Shown: positions 7,761 through 16,793 of the stretch, in pieces | Layout: every line of letters starts with the position of its first letter | Position numbering within the stretch: the first letter of the stretch is position 1 | Source of the DNA: UBA5066 sp046331465 | Lineage (GTDB): Bacteria; Acidobacteriota; Thermoanaerobaculia; UBA5066 | Direction of reading: 5' to 3' | Length of the DNA: 64,000 nt | Assembly: GCA_046331465.1 (NCBI GenBank) | Contig: JAXLQV010000001.1 | Coordinates: 1,488,001-1,552,000 of the forward strand | Made by a program: the position numbers and the translations under genes | The notes under the pieces: model-generated | What the model saw: the letters and a program-made list of their open reading frames with translations, nothing else | Databases searched by the model: none | Told to the model about the DNA's origin: nothing

Positions 7761-8903
7761 ATGACAGTCGTTTCTCACCATCGGGATCCGCTGGCCTGGG
7801 AGCAGGACGGGGTCGATCGCCGCGACTTCGTCAAGGTCATCACCGCGGCGGCCGCCACCGTCGGGATCGGCTTCTCGGTCGCCGAGCAGATGGCGGAGGC
7901 GGCGGTCGAGAAGAAGCTGAAGCCGTCCGTCATCTGGCTCCACTTCCAGGAGTGCACGGGGTGCACGGAGTCGCTCCTCCGGACCTCGCACCCGGCGCTC
8001 TCGACCCTCATCCTCGACCTCGTCTCGCTCGACTACCACGAGACGCTCCTCGCCGCCGCGGGCCACCAGGCGGAGAAGTGCCTCGAGGAGACGATGAAGG
8101 CGCACGAGGGGAAGTACGTCTGCATCATCGAGGGGGCGATCCCGGTCAAGGACGACGGCATCTACTGCAAGATCGGCGGCAGGACCGCCCTCGAGCTCGC
8201 GAACACCGTCGCCGCGAAGGCGGGGGCGATCATCGCGATCGGCTCCTGCGCGTCGTGGGGAGGCGTCCCCTCGGCCGACCCGAACCCGACGGGCGCGACC
8301 GGCGCCCCGGACGTCCTGAAGGGCAAGACGGTCGTCACGATCCCGGGCTGCCCCGCGAACCCCTACAACCTCCTCGGCGTCGTCCTGCAGTTCGCGACGT
8401 TCGGGACGCTCCCGGCGCTCGACGAGCTCGGCCGGCCGAAGTTCGCCTACGGGCGGACGATCCACGAGCACTGCCCGCGGCGCGCCCACTTCGACGCCGG
8501 CCGTTTCGTCCAGGTCTTCGGCGACGCGGGCCACCGCGAGGGGTGGTGCCTCTACAAGACGGGCTGCAAGGGGCCGGCGACGCACGCGAACTGCTCGGTC
8601 CAGCACTTCGGCGAGGTGACCGACGCCTGGCCGATCGGCACGGGCCACCCCTGCTTCGGATGCACGGAGAAGGCTCTCGCCTTCCGGGCTCCGCTCCACT
8701 CCACCGTCGACATCGTCCGGCCGACGCCCCCCGACACCTACCCGCCGATCGGGGCGAAGGTGGGCGGCATCAGCCCGCTCGCCACCGGCGTGGCGGGGGC
8801 GGTCGTCGGGGCCGGCCTCGCCGCCGGCTGGATGGCGAGCAAGAAGCTCGGTGCGGAGCCCCCGGCCGCGGGCGGCGCCGGGGGTGCCGGGAAGGAGGGC
8901 TGA
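7761..8903 (+). CDS. hybO: [NiFe] hydrogenase small subunit (HybO type)
   Basis: A 380-residue Fe-S electron-transfer subunit of a membrane-bound uptake [NiFe] hydrogenase. A twin-arginine signal (DRRDFVK, Arg20-Arg21) followed by an Ala-rich hydrophobic stretch predicts Tat export of the folded complex. The proximal cluster motif is ECTGC (Cys65, Cys68), with later Cys/His pairs in IPGCPANP, HEHCPRR, WCLYKTGCKGP and HPCFGCTEKA for the proximal, medial and distal clusters. A hydrophobic C-terminal helix at about 335-360 (SPLATGVAGAVVGAGLAAG) would anchor it in the membrane. I prefer the ATG at 7761 over an upstream start because AGAAGGGGG is correctly placed. It is the first gene of a hybOABCD-like operon. 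Confidence 0.95.
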   Translation: MTVVSHHRDPLAWEQDGVDRRDFVKVITAAAATVGIGFSVAEQMAEAAVEKKLKPSVIWLHFQECTGCTESLLRTSHPALSTLILDLVSLDYHETLLAAAGHQAEKCLEETMKAHEGKYVCIIEGAIPVKDDGIYCKIGGRTALELANTVAAKAGAIIAIGSCASWGGVPSADPNPTGATGAPDVLKGKTVVTIPGCPANPYNLLGVVLQFATFGTLPALDELGRPKFAYGRTIHEHCPRRAHFDAGRFVQVFGDAGHREGWCLYKTGCKGPATHANCSVQHFGEVTDAWPIGTGHPCFGCTEKALAFRAPLHSTVDIVRPTPPDTYPPIGAKVGGISPLATGVAGAVVGAGLAAGWMASKKLGAEPPAAGGAGGAGKEG

Positions 8904-8905
8904 CG

Positions 8906-9820
8906 ATGGCCGTCGACCGCCGGACCGTCCTGAAGGGGGCCGCAGCCGTGGGGGCTGCCGCGGCTGCCGGCCTCGAGCTCCCGGCGCACGGGCGGGTGCC
9001 GAAGGCCGTGCCGGCCGACGCCGTCGGGCTCCTCTACGACACGTCGCTCTGCATCGGCTGCAAGACCTGCGTCGTCGCCTGCCGCGAGGCGAACGACAAG
9101 AAGCCCGACACCCGCCTCTCGGGCGGCCTCTGGGACATGCCGTCCGACCTGAACGGGCAGACGAAGAACGTCATCAAGCTCTACAAGGACCCCGACTCGC
9201 CCGAGCGCTCCTACTTCAAGGCGCAGTGCATGCACTGCGTCGACCCGGCCTGCGTCGGGGCCTGCATGCTCGGGGCCCTTCAGAAGCGGGAGTTCGGGAT
9301 CGTCACCTACGACTCGTACTTCTGCTCGGGCTGCCGCTACTGCCAGATGGCCTGCCCGTTCGAGATCCCGAAGTTCGAGTGGGAGAAGCTGGCCCCGAAG
9401 ATCGTCAAGTGCGAGCTCTGCAACCACCGGCTGAAGGAGGGGAAGGAGCCCGGCTGCACGACGGTCTGCCCGCGGCACGCCGTGATCTACGGCAAGCGCG
9501 CCGACCTCCTCGCCGAGGCGAAGAGGCGGATCGCCGAGAACCCGAAGAAGTACAAGGGCTACCGGAAGGGCGACCCGGCGAAGGTCTACGGCGAGACGGA
9601 GGGAGGCGGCACGCAGTGCCTCTACCTCTCCCACGTCCCGTTCGAGAAGCTCGGGCTCCCCGACCTCTCTCCCGAGCCGGTCCCGACCGTCGCCCAGACG
9701 GTCCAGCACGGCGTCTACCAGGGGTTCGCCGCTCCTCTCGCCCTCTACGCCGTCCTCGGCGCCACGATCCTGAGGAACCGGAAGAAGAACGAGGGCGGGA
9801 AGGGCGGAGGTGCCGCGTGA
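8906..9820 (+). CDS. hybA: Hydrogenase ferredoxin-type subunit (HybA type)
   Basis: A 304-residue protein with a Tat-like start (DRRTVLKG) and three to four [4Fe-4S] Cys groups: CIGCKTCVVAC near residue 48, CMHCVDPACVGAC near 108, CSGCRYCQMACPF near 142, and CELCNHR...CTTVC further on. A hydrophobic C-terminal segment (APLALYAVLGATIL) probably anchors it on the periplasmic side. In Hyb-type hydrogenases this subunit carries electrons from the small subunit to the quinone-reactive HybB. It starts 2 bp after the hybO stop. Its end overlaps the next gene by 4 bp (GTGA), so these subunits are translationally coupled. Confidence 0.93.
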   Translation: MAVDRRTVLKGAAAVGAAAAAGLELPAHGRVPKAVPADAVGLLYDTSLCIGCKTCVVACREANDKKPDTRLSGGLWDMPSDLNGQTKNVIKLYKDPDSPERSYFKAQCMHCVDPACVGACMLGALQKREFGIVTYDSYFCSGCRYCQMACPFEIPKFEWEKLAPKIVKCELCNHRLKEGKEPGCTTVCPRHAVIYGKRADLLAEAKRRIAENPKKYKGYRKGDPAKVYGETEGGGTQCLYLSHVPFEKLGLPDLSPEPVPTVAQTVQHGVYQGFAAPLALYAVLGATILRNRKKNEGGKGGGAA

Positions 9821-11019
9821 GCAGCCACGCCCACCTCCACGCCCCGGTCGGCGGGCCGCTCTGGACCAGGCCGTTCCGGGTGCTCGTCGGCATCTTCGTC
9901 TTCTGCGCGATCTTCTTCGCCTACCGCTTCCTCGGCGGGCTCGGCGCCTCGACGGCGCTGAACGACGGCTACCCGTGGGGAATCTGGATCGCCTTCGACG
10001 TCGTCGTCGGCACCGCGCTCGGCTGCGGCGGCTACGCCGTCGCGCTCCTCGTCTTCGTCCTCAACAAGGGCGAGTACCACCCGGTCGTGAGGCCCGCGCT
10101 CCTGACGAGCGCCCTCGGCTACACGATGGCCTCCATCTCGATCCACTTCGACGTCGGCCGCCCGTGGCTCCTCTGGAGGATCCCGGTCTTCTCCTGGCAC
10201 TGGAACCTGAACTCGGCCCTTCTCGAGGTCGCGCTCTGCGTCATGACGTACGTCGCGGTCCTCTGGATCGAGCTCTCGCCCGCGCTGATGGAGAAGTGGC
10301 GCGAGGGGCCGGAGGGGTTCCTGAAGCGGACGTCCGAAAAGGCCTACCCGGTCGTCCAGAAGCTCCTCCCCTGGATCATCGCGCTCGGGCTCCTCCTGCC
10401 GACGATGCACCAGTCGTCGCTCGGGACGGTCATGCTCCTGACCGGGCCCAAGCTCCACCCGCTCTGGAACACCCCGTTCCTGCCGCTCCTCTTCCTCGTC
10501 TCGTGCCTCGGGATGGGCTACGCCGTCGTCGTCTTCGAGTCGGCGCTCGCCTCGGCGATCCTCGGCCGGCACCGCGAGACGGAGATGCTCGGGAAGATGG
10601 CGTGGGTCATGGTGCCGGTCCTCTCGGTCTTCCTCCTCCTCCGCTTCGCCGACCTCGCCGTCCGCGGGAAGCTCTCCGCCCTCGGCACGCTCGACCTCTA
10701 CTCGGGGATGTTCCTCCTCGAGACGGTCCTCTTCCTGGCGCCGGTCCTCATGCTCCTCTCGGAGAAGGCCCGCCGCGACGCGGGGAACGTCTTCCGGGCG
10801 GCGATGCTCATGATCGTCGCGGGCTCGCTCTACCGCTTCGACACGTACCTCGTGGCGTTCCGGCCGGGCTCCCGCTTCTCCTACTTCCCGAGCTTCTCGG
10901 AGGTCATGGTGACCCTCGGCATCGTGGCCCTCGAGGTCATCCTGTACGTCGTCCTCGTCAAGTACTTCCCGATCCTGTCGGCGCCGGCGCCCGCGCAGCC
11001 CGCGTCGGCCCGAGCGTAG
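9817..11019 (+). CDS. hybB: Hydrogenase membrane subunit (HybB, NrfD/PsrC family)
   Basis: A 400-residue polytopic protein with about ten hydrophobic helices, matching the NrfD/PsrC family that exchanges electrons with the quinone pool. Recognisable features are the early block NDGYPWGIWIAFDVVVGTA and the loop SSLGTVMLL after LPTMHQ. I place the start at GTG 9817, which forms a GTGA overlap with the hybA stop and follows AGGGCGGAGG. Together with the small and large subunits this predicts H2 oxidation coupled to quinone reduction, or the reverse reaction under reducing conditions. The C-terminus is an Ala/Pro-rich tail. Confidence 0.92.
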   Translation: MSSHAHLHAPVGGPLWTRPFRVLVGIFVFCAIFFAYRFLGGLGASTALNDGYPWGIWIAFDVVVGTALGCGGYAVALLVFVLNKGEYHPVVRPALLTSALGYTMASISIHFDVGRPWLLWRIPVFSWHWNLNSALLEVALCVMTYVAVLWIELSPALMEKWREGPEGFLKRTSEKAYPVVQKLLPWIIALGLLLPTMHQSSLGTVMLLTGPKLHPLWNTPFLPLLFLVSCLGMGYAVVVFESALASAILGRHRETEMLGKMAWVMVPVLSVFLLLRFADLAVRGKLSALGTLDLYSGMFLLETVLFLAPVLMLLSEKARRDAGNVFRAAMLMIVAGSLYRFDTYLVAFRPGSRFSYFPSFSEVMVTLGIVALEVILYVVLVKYFPILSAPAPAQPASARA

Positions 11020-11029
11020 GGGGGCATCC

Positions 11030-12730
11030 ATGTCAAAGCGCATCGTCGTCGACCCGGTCACCCGCATCGAGGGCCACCTCCGCATCGACGTGGAGGTGGA
11101 CGGCGGCCGAGTGAAGAACGCCTGGTCGTCGGGCCAGATGTTCCGGGGGATCGAGGAGATCCTGAAGGGGCGCGACCCCCGCGACGCGTGGCTCTTCACG
11201 CAGCGGTTCTGCGGCGTCTGCACGACGGTCCACGCGATCGTCTCGGTGAGGACGGTCGAGAACGCCCTCGGGATCGACGTCCCGAAGAACGCCCAGTACA
11301 TCCGGAACCTGATCGTGGCCGCGCACGCGATGCACGACCACATCGTCCACTTCTACCACCTCTCCGCGCTCGACTGGGTCGACGTCGTGTCGGCCCTCAA
11401 GGCCGACCCGGCCAAGACCGCGGCGCTCGCCGAGAGCCTCTCGCCCTGGCCGCACAACGGGGTGAAGGTCCTGAAGTCGGTGCAGGACCGGGTGAAGGGC
11501 TTCGTCGAGGCGGGGCAGCTCGGCATCTTCGCGAACGGCTACTGGGGCCACCCGGCGATGAAGCTCCCTCCCGAGGTGAACCTCCTCGCCGTCTCGCACT
11601 ACCTCCAGGCGCTCGACGCGCAGCGGAAGATCAACCAGGTCGTCGCGCTCCTCGGCTCGAAGACCCCGAACATCCAGAACCTCGCGGTCGGCGGGGTGGC
11701 GAACGCCATCAACCTCGACAACGAGGCGACGCTCAACATGAGCAAGCTCTACTTCGTCAAGGAAGCCCTCGACGAGGTGCAGAAGTTCATCGAGCAGGTC
11801 TACTTCCCCGACGTCTGCGCGGTCGGCGCCCTCTACGCCGACTGGCTGCCGTACGGCGCGGGCGTGAAGAACTACCTCGCCGTGCCCGACTTCCCCGTGG
11901 ACGAGAAGGGGACCCAGTTCGACCTCCCGGGCGGCACGATCATGGGCGGCGACCTCGGCACGGTGAAGGAGATCAAGACCTTCGGCGACGCCTACTTCAA
12001 GGAGAACGTGACGGAGTCGATCGCCCACGCCTGGTACGACGGGAGCTGGCAGAAGCACCCGTACGACGAGGAGACGGTCCCGAAGTACGGCAAGTGGGAG
12101 GACGACGGGAAGTACTCGTGGGTGAAGGCGCCCCGCTTCCAGGGCAAGCCGATGCAGGTCGGGCCGCTCGCCCAGGTCCTCGTCGGCCTCGCCACGAAGC
12201 ACGAGGCGACCGTGCGCTGGGGGACGAAGGCCCTCGAGACGGTCGGGGCCGTCGCGAAGACGAAGGTCGGACCCGAGATCCTCCACTCGACGCTCGGGCG
12301 GCACGCGGCCCGGATGGTCCGGACCTGCGTCATCGCCGAGATCGCGCAGAAGCACTGGAAGCTCCTCGTCGACAACATCGGCAAGGGCGACACCGAGATC
12401 TTCCGCAAGCCGGAGTTCCCGAGCGGCGAGCAGCGCGGCTTCGGCTTCCACGAGGCGCCGCGCGGCACGCTCTCGCACTGGATCGTCATCCGCGACGGGA
12501 AGATCGCGAACTACCAGGCCGTCGTCCCCTCCACGTGGAACGCCGGCCCGCGCGACGAGAAGAGCCAGGTGGGGCCGTACGAGGCCTCCCTCATCGGGAA
12601 CCCGATCGCCGACCCGGAGCGCCCGCTCGAGGTCCTCCGGACGGTCCACTCGTTCGACCCGTGCCTCGCCTGCGCGATCCACACCCTCGACCCCGAGGGG
12701 AAACCGATCGCGACGGTCCGCACGGCCTGA
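11030..12730 (+). CDS. hybC: [NiFe] hydrogenase large subunit (HybC type)
   Basis: A 566-residue catalytic subunit that holds the NiFe centre. The N-terminal motif RFCGVCTTVH supplies Cys61 and Cys64, and the C-terminal motif DPCLACAIH supplies Cys545 and Cys548. A 15-residue tail follows the conserved His551; in this family the tail is removed by a specific endopeptidase after nickel insertion, and such a protease is encoded next. There is no signal peptide, as expected for a subunit exported by hitch-hiking on the Tat signal of the small subunit. Both motifs and the length agree with membrane-bound group 1 enzymes. It lies 10 bp after hybB. Confidence 0.96.
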   Translation: MSKRIVVDPVTRIEGHLRIDVEVDGGRVKNAWSSGQMFRGIEEILKGRDPRDAWLFTQRFCGVCTTVHAIVSVRTVENALGIDVPKNAQYIRNLIVAAHAMHDHIVHFYHLSALDWVDVVSALKADPAKTAALAESLSPWPHNGVKVLKSVQDRVKGFVEAGQLGIFANGYWGHPAMKLPPEVNLLAVSHYLQALDAQRKINQVVALLGSKTPNIQNLAVGGVANAINLDNEATLNMSKLYFVKEALDEVQKFIEQVYFPDVCAVGALYADWLPYGAGVKNYLAVPDFPVDEKGTQFDLPGGTIMGGDLGTVKEIKTFGDAYFKENVTESIAHAWYDGSWQKHPYDEETVPKYGKWEDDGKYSWVKAPRFQGKPMQVGPLAQVLVGLATKHEATVRWGTKALETVGAVAKTKVGPEILHSTLGRHAARMVRTCVIAEIAQKHWKLLVDNIGKGDTEIFRKPEFPSGEQRGFGFHEAPRGTLSHWIVIRDGKIANYQAVVPSTWNAGPRDEKSQVGPYEASLIGNPIADPERPLEVLRTVHSFDPCLACAIHTLDPEGKPIATVRTA

Positions 12731-12744
12731 CGCACCCTTCGGGC

Positions 12745-13302
12745 ATGGGAGGAATCGGGGGAGGGGAGACGGAGATCCGCGTCCTGGGGCTCGGCAACGT
12801 CCTGATGGGGGACGACGCGGCCGGGCCCTGGGTCGTGGAGCACCTCCGCGCGGGCTGGGACTTCGGGCCGGGCGTCTCCGTGACGGACCTCGGGACGCCC
12901 GGCCTCGACCTCGTGCCGCACCTGTCGGGGGCGCGCATCGTCGTCCTCGTCGACACCGTGAAGTCCGACGCACCGCCCGGGACGCTCCGCCTCTACCGGA
13001 GGGACGAGGTCCTGAAGCACCCGCCAAGCCCGCGGACGAGCCCGCACGACCCGGCCGTGAAGGAGACGCTCCTCTACCTCGAGCTCGCCGGCTCTGGCCC
13101 GGAGGAGCTTCTCCTCGTCGGGATCGTCCCCGGCAGCGTCGAGAAGGGGCTCGGCCTGACCCCCGCCGTCGCGGCGGCAGTGCCGAGGGCGGCCGACGCG
13201 GTCCTCGACGAGCTGCGGCGGCTCGGCGTCGCCGTCGAGCGGCGGAAGGACGCCGCGCCGGCCGCTCCCTGGTGGGCCGGCGAGGAGCGGGCCCCGTCGT
13301 GA
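12745..13302 (+). CDS. hybD: Hydrogenase maturation endopeptidase (HybD type)
   Basis: A 185-residue member of the HybD/HyaD/HupD family, which clips the C-terminal tail of the nickel-loaded large subunit. The N-terminal motif LGLGNVLMGDDAAG carries the first acidic metal-binding position, VLVDTV carries the second (Asp), and the His of SPHD matches the third. The C-terminal 30 residues, rich in charged residues and Pro/Trp, extend beyond the usual family length. It sits 14 bp after the large subunit gene it should process. The stop codon overlaps the next gene as GTGA. Confidence 0.93.
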   Translation: MGGIGGGETEIRVLGLGNVLMGDDAAGPWVVEHLRAGWDFGPGVSVTDLGTPGLDLVPHLSGARIVVLVDTVKSDAPPGTLRLYRRDEVLKHPPSPRTSPHDPAVKETLLYLELAGSGPEELLLVGIVPGSVEKGLGLTPAVAAAVPRAADAVLDELRRLGVAVERRKDAAPAAPWWAGEERAPS

Positions 13303-13706
13303 CGGAGGGCGTAGGGCGATTCGCCGGCGCGGAGGGGGCGAAGCGCCTTCTCTCGACGTGGGTCGTCCTCGTCGCCCTCCACAGCTACGCCGTCGGCACG
13401 TTCCTCCTCTTCGCGACGGCCTGGGGAGCCCGCTTCGGAGGCTTCGGCGAGGTGACGCCGCTCTTCTTCGCGCGGCAGGCGGGGATCTTCCACTTCGTGA
13501 TCGCGACGGCCTACCTCGTCGAGCGCTTCGTCCACGGGGGCGTCGTCATCATGCTGATGGCGAAGGCGACGGCCGTCGTCTTCCTCCTCGCCGTCTGGCT
13601 TCTCGGCGTCGACGCCTGGTCGATCCCGCTTTCGGCCGCGGGCGACGCGGTGATGGGGGTCGCGACGTTCGTCCTCGCCCGCCGCGCCGGCGCGCTGCCC
13701 GCCTGA
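13299..13706 (+). CDS. Unknown four-helix membrane protein at the end of the hydrogenase operon
   Basis: A 135-residue protein with four predicted membrane helices at roughly residues 20-40, 60-80, 88-105 and 112-128, and few charged residues. The GTG start overlaps the hybD stop as GTGA, so it is translationally coupled to the hydrogenase maturation protease. I do not recognise a family. Its position suggests a hydrogenase-associated membrane protein, for example an extra anchor or assembly factor, but that is inference from context alone. It ends 19 bp before the convergent epimerase gene. Confidence 0.8.
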   Translation: MTEGVGRFAGAEGAKRLLSTWVVLVALHSYAVGTFLLFATAWGARFGGFGEVTPLFFARQAGIFHFVIATAYLVERFVHGGVVIMLMAKATAVVFLLAVWLLGVDAWSIPLSAAGDAVMGVATFVLARRAGALPA

Positions 13707-13725
13707 GGCCGCAGCCGACGGCGGC

Positions 13726-15282
13726 TCAGTCCTCGTCCGCTTCCGCCCGGGCCGCGGCCGCCCGCTCCGCGCGGGAGCGCGCGGCGGAGAGCTCGTCGAA
13801 GACCTCCTGGATCTCGTCGCAGCCGAGCCGGAGCGGGCTCGTGACGTAGTCGAGGAGCTCCTGGCGCATCTGCTTCGCCTCGGGGTCCCTGCGGACGACG
13901 CGGTGGACGACGAGGTTCAGGACGAGGAGCGCGCCGCAGAGCTCGTCGGCCTCGAAGCCCTGCTCGAAGCGCCGGGTCGCCAGCTGCCGGCAGTAGGAGA
14001 TGAGGACCCCCTTCTCCCGCGTCCTCACCGCGTTCTTCAGGTGGCCGAAGACGACGCGGTGGTTCCAGTCGTGCTCCTCCTCGGAGATCCGCTGGTAGTT
14101 CGCGAACCGGATCGGGCCGTGAGGCCCGACGAGGTGGCCGTGGTAGGCGGAGATGACGTCGTCCTCGTACTTCTCGAGGAGCCGGTGGAGGCGGAGGTTC
14201 GACGGGAACTGCACCGCCTTCATCGCGGCGCGGTTCCTCGTGTTCCACTCGAGGGGGTCGGTCTTGAGGTTCTCGATGAGGAACGGGAGCCGCCGGAGGA
14301 CCTCGAGGCGCGGCCTCGGCGAGAAGCCGAGCCGCGCGCGCGTCCGGCTCGCGTCGATCGTCATCTTCAGGTCGATGTACTCGGCCATCCAGGGGCGCTC
14401 GAACGGGAGGTCCCCCGTCACCTTCCCGAGGAGCTCCCGGGCCCACATCCCGGGACCGCAGAGGGGCCGCGGCATCAGGACGGGCTGCCGTTCCGCGCCG
14501 TCGAAGTGCCGCGTCGCCTCCGCGAAGAGCTCGCGGTGGCTCGTCGAGCCGTCGGGGCTCGCGATGAGGACCTCGCCGGGCGCGAGGTCGCCCGGCCGCT
14601 TCTCGAGGACGAGCCGGAGGGCCGCGACGACGTCCTTCACGTGGAGGTAGGGGATGGCCGACTCGCCGCGCCCGCCGAGGACGTTCCGGTTCCACGCCGG
14701 GGAGAGCCACGTCGAGAGGAACATGAAGAGCGGCGGGTACTCGCACCAGTCGGAGAAGAGCGCCGCGAAGCGGACGATCGTGGACGGGAAGGCGTCGGCG
14801 TACTCCTGCACCATCGCCTCGCCGATCCTCTTCGTCCGGGCGTAGATGTGGTCCCCGTCCGGGGGGCTCGACTCGGTGAGGGCCGACCCGGGGGCCGGGA
14901 GGCGGCAGGCGGCGACCGAGCTCGAGAAGACGAAGCGCTTCACCCCCAGCTCGCGGGAGAAGTCGAGCGTGTTCCGGAGCCCGTCGACGTTCGTCCGCTG
15001 GTACTCGGGGTGCTCGTCGCCCGTGAAGTCGTAGTGCGCGGCGAGGTGGACGACCGTCTCCGCGCCGCCGAGCACCTTGATCATCCGGAACACCTCGCCG
15101 AGCGGCTCTCGCTCGCCGATGTCGACCTGGAACCAGGTGATGTTCGGGTGGACGGGCGCGCCGCAGCGGTGCTGCGACCGGCGGGCGATCCCGAATATGC
15201 GGTAGTCCTCCGCGAGCGCCTCGAGGAGGTGCCGGCCGACGAAGCCGGACGCGCCGGTGAGGATGATCGTGGGGAGGGCCAT
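13726..15282 (-). CDS. NAD-dependent epimerase/dehydratase with a large C-terminal extension
   Basis: A 518-residue extended short-chain dehydrogenase. The nucleotide-binding motif GASGFVGRHLL is at residues 10-20, the Ser of FSSSVAA is at the active site, and the catalytic Tyr/Lys pair is in YARTK near residue 172. The first 330 residues resemble sugar-nucleotide or sterol-type 3-beta-hydroxysteroid epimerases. The remaining 190 are mostly helical and charged, with no domain I can name, and end in an Ala/Glu/Arg-rich coiled-coil-like tail. Typical family members are 300-350 residues, so this is a fusion or a special subgroup. It lies 3 bp downstream of the Rieske gene on the same strand. Confidence 0.8.
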   Translation of the reverse strand: MALPTIILTGASGFVGRHLLEALAEDYRIFGIARRSQHRCGAPVHPNITWFQVDIGEREPLGEVFRMIKVLGGAETVVHLAAHYDFTGDEHPEYQRTNVDGLRNTLDFSRELGVKRFVFSSSVAACRLPAPGSALTESSPPDGDHIYARTKRIGEAMVQEYADAFPSTIVRFAALFSDWCEYPPLFMFLSTWLSPAWNRNVLGGRGESAIPYLHVKDVVAALRLVLEKRPGDLAPGEVLIASPDGSTSHRELFAEATRHFDGAERQPVLMPRPLCGPGMWARELLGKVTGDLPFERPWMAEYIDLKMTIDASRTRARLGFSPRPRLEVLRRLPFLIENLKTDPLEWNTRNRAAMKAVQFPSNLRLHRLLEKYEDDVISAYHGHLVGPHGPIRFANYQRISEEEHDWNHRVVFGHLKNAVRTREKGVLISYCRQLATRRFEQGFEADELCGALLVLNLVVHRVVRRDPEAKQMRQELLDYVTSPLRLGCDEIQEVFDELSAARSRAERAAAARAEADED

Positions 15283-15285
15283 CGC

Positions 15286-15693
15286 CTACGGCCCGAGGAG
15301 GAGCGACGCGCCGTCGACGCGCGCCGGCAGGGACCGGAGCGGGGCGGGCGGCGGGCCCTCCTTCGGCCGCCCCTCGGCGTCGTACTTCCCGTCGTGGCAC
15401 GGGCAGAGGTACGCCTGCGCCGCCTCGGACCAGGCGACCTCGCATCCCTGGTGCGTGCAGAGGAGCGAGCGTGCGGCGACGCCGGCGGCGGAGCGGAGGA
15501 CCTCGACGGGGTGGCCGTCGAGGCTGATGCTGACGCGGACGCCGGTCGGGAACCGTTCGAGGGGAATCGCGACGGGCTGCGGGCCGGGCGCGACGGCCTC
15601 CTTCCGGGCGCAGGAGGCGGCGAGCGGAGCGCAGGCCGCGAGGAAGGCGCGCCGGGAGAGGGTGCTCGGGGAGATTCCGGGTTCGTCGCCCAT
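15286..15693 (-). CDS. Rieske [2Fe-2S] protein, Tat-type leader
   Basis: A 135-residue Rieske protein. Ligands are Cys79 and His81 (CTHQGC) and Cys97 and His100 (CPCH). Cys84 and Cys99 match the disulfide pair of bc1/b6f-type Rieske proteins, which predicts a fairly high-potential cluster. The N-terminus has twin Arg14-Arg15 followed by FLAAC, so it could be Tat-exported as a membrane-anchored or lipidated protein. No cytochrome b gene is next to it; the neighbours are an epimerase (3 bp downstream) and a divergent WD40 gene. The electron partner is unknown, although the hydrogenase operon lies nearby. Confidence 0.88.
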   Translation of the reverse strand: MGDEPGISPSTLSRRAFLAACAPLAASCARKEAVAPGPQPVAIPLERFPTGVRVSISLDGHPVEVLRSAAGVAARSLLCTHQGCEVAWSEAAQAYLCPCHDGKYDAEGRPKEGPPPAPLRSLPARVDGASLLLGP

Positions 15694-15855
15694 GCTCGAC
15701 TCCTCGGAGCGGAATGAAGCAGTGTAGCGCCCGCGGTGGGCCGGGGGAACGGCGGAGTCGAAGGTCGGGCCCGGGAGCGGTGCGCCGGGCCGCGGCCTGC
15801 GAAACCGCGTAAGCTCGCGGGAACCACACCCGGAATGCCCGCGCGGAGGACGAAG

Positions 15856-16713
15856 ATGCCCGAGCCGATCGCGGTTCTCGACGCCCACGGCAAGCACGCC
15901 CAGCGAGTCGTCTTCACAGCCGGCGGCGATTCGCTCGTCACCTGCGGCGGGGACGGCCGGGTGAGGCTCTGGAAGGTCCCGTCGTTCGGGCCGGACGGCG
16001 CCCTCGAGGGGCACGGGGCGAGCGTGAACACGCTCTCGTTCTCCGCGGACGGAGGGCTCCTCGCGACCGGCTCGTCGGACGGGACGGCGAGGATCTGGTC
16101 GTTCCCGGGCGGGCGCGAGCTGGCCGTCCTCGACGGGCAGGTCGCCGCGGCCGTCTCCCCGGCGGGAGGCTTCGCGACAATCTCGACGAAGGCGCGCGCC
16201 GTCCTCTGGGACGGGAACTACGACGAGGTCGCGACGCTCCCGCTCCTCGACCGTCGGCTTTTCTCGCTCGCCTTCACCGCGGACGGTGCCGCGCTCCTCG
16301 TCGCCGGGACCGGGACCGTCCACCGCGTCGACGTGAAGGGGCGCGCGAAGGCGGGGGAGTACTCCGGCCACCAGACGGCGGTCTCCTCGATGAGCCTCTC
16401 TCCCGACGGGAGCCTCCTCGCGACGACGGGGGCCGAGGGGACGCTCCGCGTGCGCCGCGTCGCCGGCGGCGCGGAGCTCTTCGCGGTCCGGCCGGGCCGG
16501 CCGGGGGCGCTGCAGACGGCCTTCTCGGCGGACGGGGCGCAGGTCGCCGTCTCGATCGACTTCGCGATCCAGGTCTGGTCGGCGGCCGACGGCGCCCTCC
16601 TCTCGACCCTCGAGGTCCCGATCAAGGGGGTGTACGGCCTCGCGTTTTCGCCCGACGGCCGCTTCCTGGCGAACGCGGGCGCCGACGGCCGGGTCCGGGT
16701 CTGGAGGCTCTGA
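15856..16713 (+). CDS. WD40-repeat beta-propeller protein
   Basis: A 285-residue protein composed of six or seven WD40 blades. Clear repeats end in DGRVRLWKV, DGTARIWSF, EGTLRVRRV, FAIQVWSA and DGRVRVWRL, with SPDG or SADG turns between. No signal peptide is visible, so a cytosolic scaffold or sensor is likely. I chose the ATG at 15856 because GGAGGA lies 6 nt upstream; an in-frame ATG at 15835 is an alternative. It precedes a kinase-like gene on the same strand, and WD40 propellers commonly accompany Ser/Thr kinases in signalling modules, so the two may work together. Confidence 0.85.
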   Translation: MPEPIAVLDAHGKHAQRVVFTAGGDSLVTCGGDGRVRLWKVPSFGPDGALEGHGASVNTLSFSADGGLLATGSSDGTARIWSFPGGRELAVLDGQVAAAVSPAGGFATISTKARAVLWDGNYDEVATLPLLDRRLFSLAFTADGAALLVAGTGTVHRVDVKGRAKAGEYSGHQTAVSSMSLSPDGSLLATTGAEGTLRVRRVAGGAELFAVRPGRPGALQTAFSADGAQVAVSIDFAIQVWSAADGALLSTLEVPIKGVYGLAFSPDGRFLANAGADGRVRVWRL

Positions 16714-16793
16714 CGCGTCCCGCGAACGGGACGGGTGAAGCCGGGCGGGCGAGCCGCTAGACTTCGGCTCGTCCCGTCCCGGAGGTGTCGAAG

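Noticed and set aside
16218..16625. Minus-strand frame inside the WD40 gene
   Set aside because: It is Ser/Arg/Pro-rich, has no recognisable motif and is fully opposite to clear WD40 repeats.
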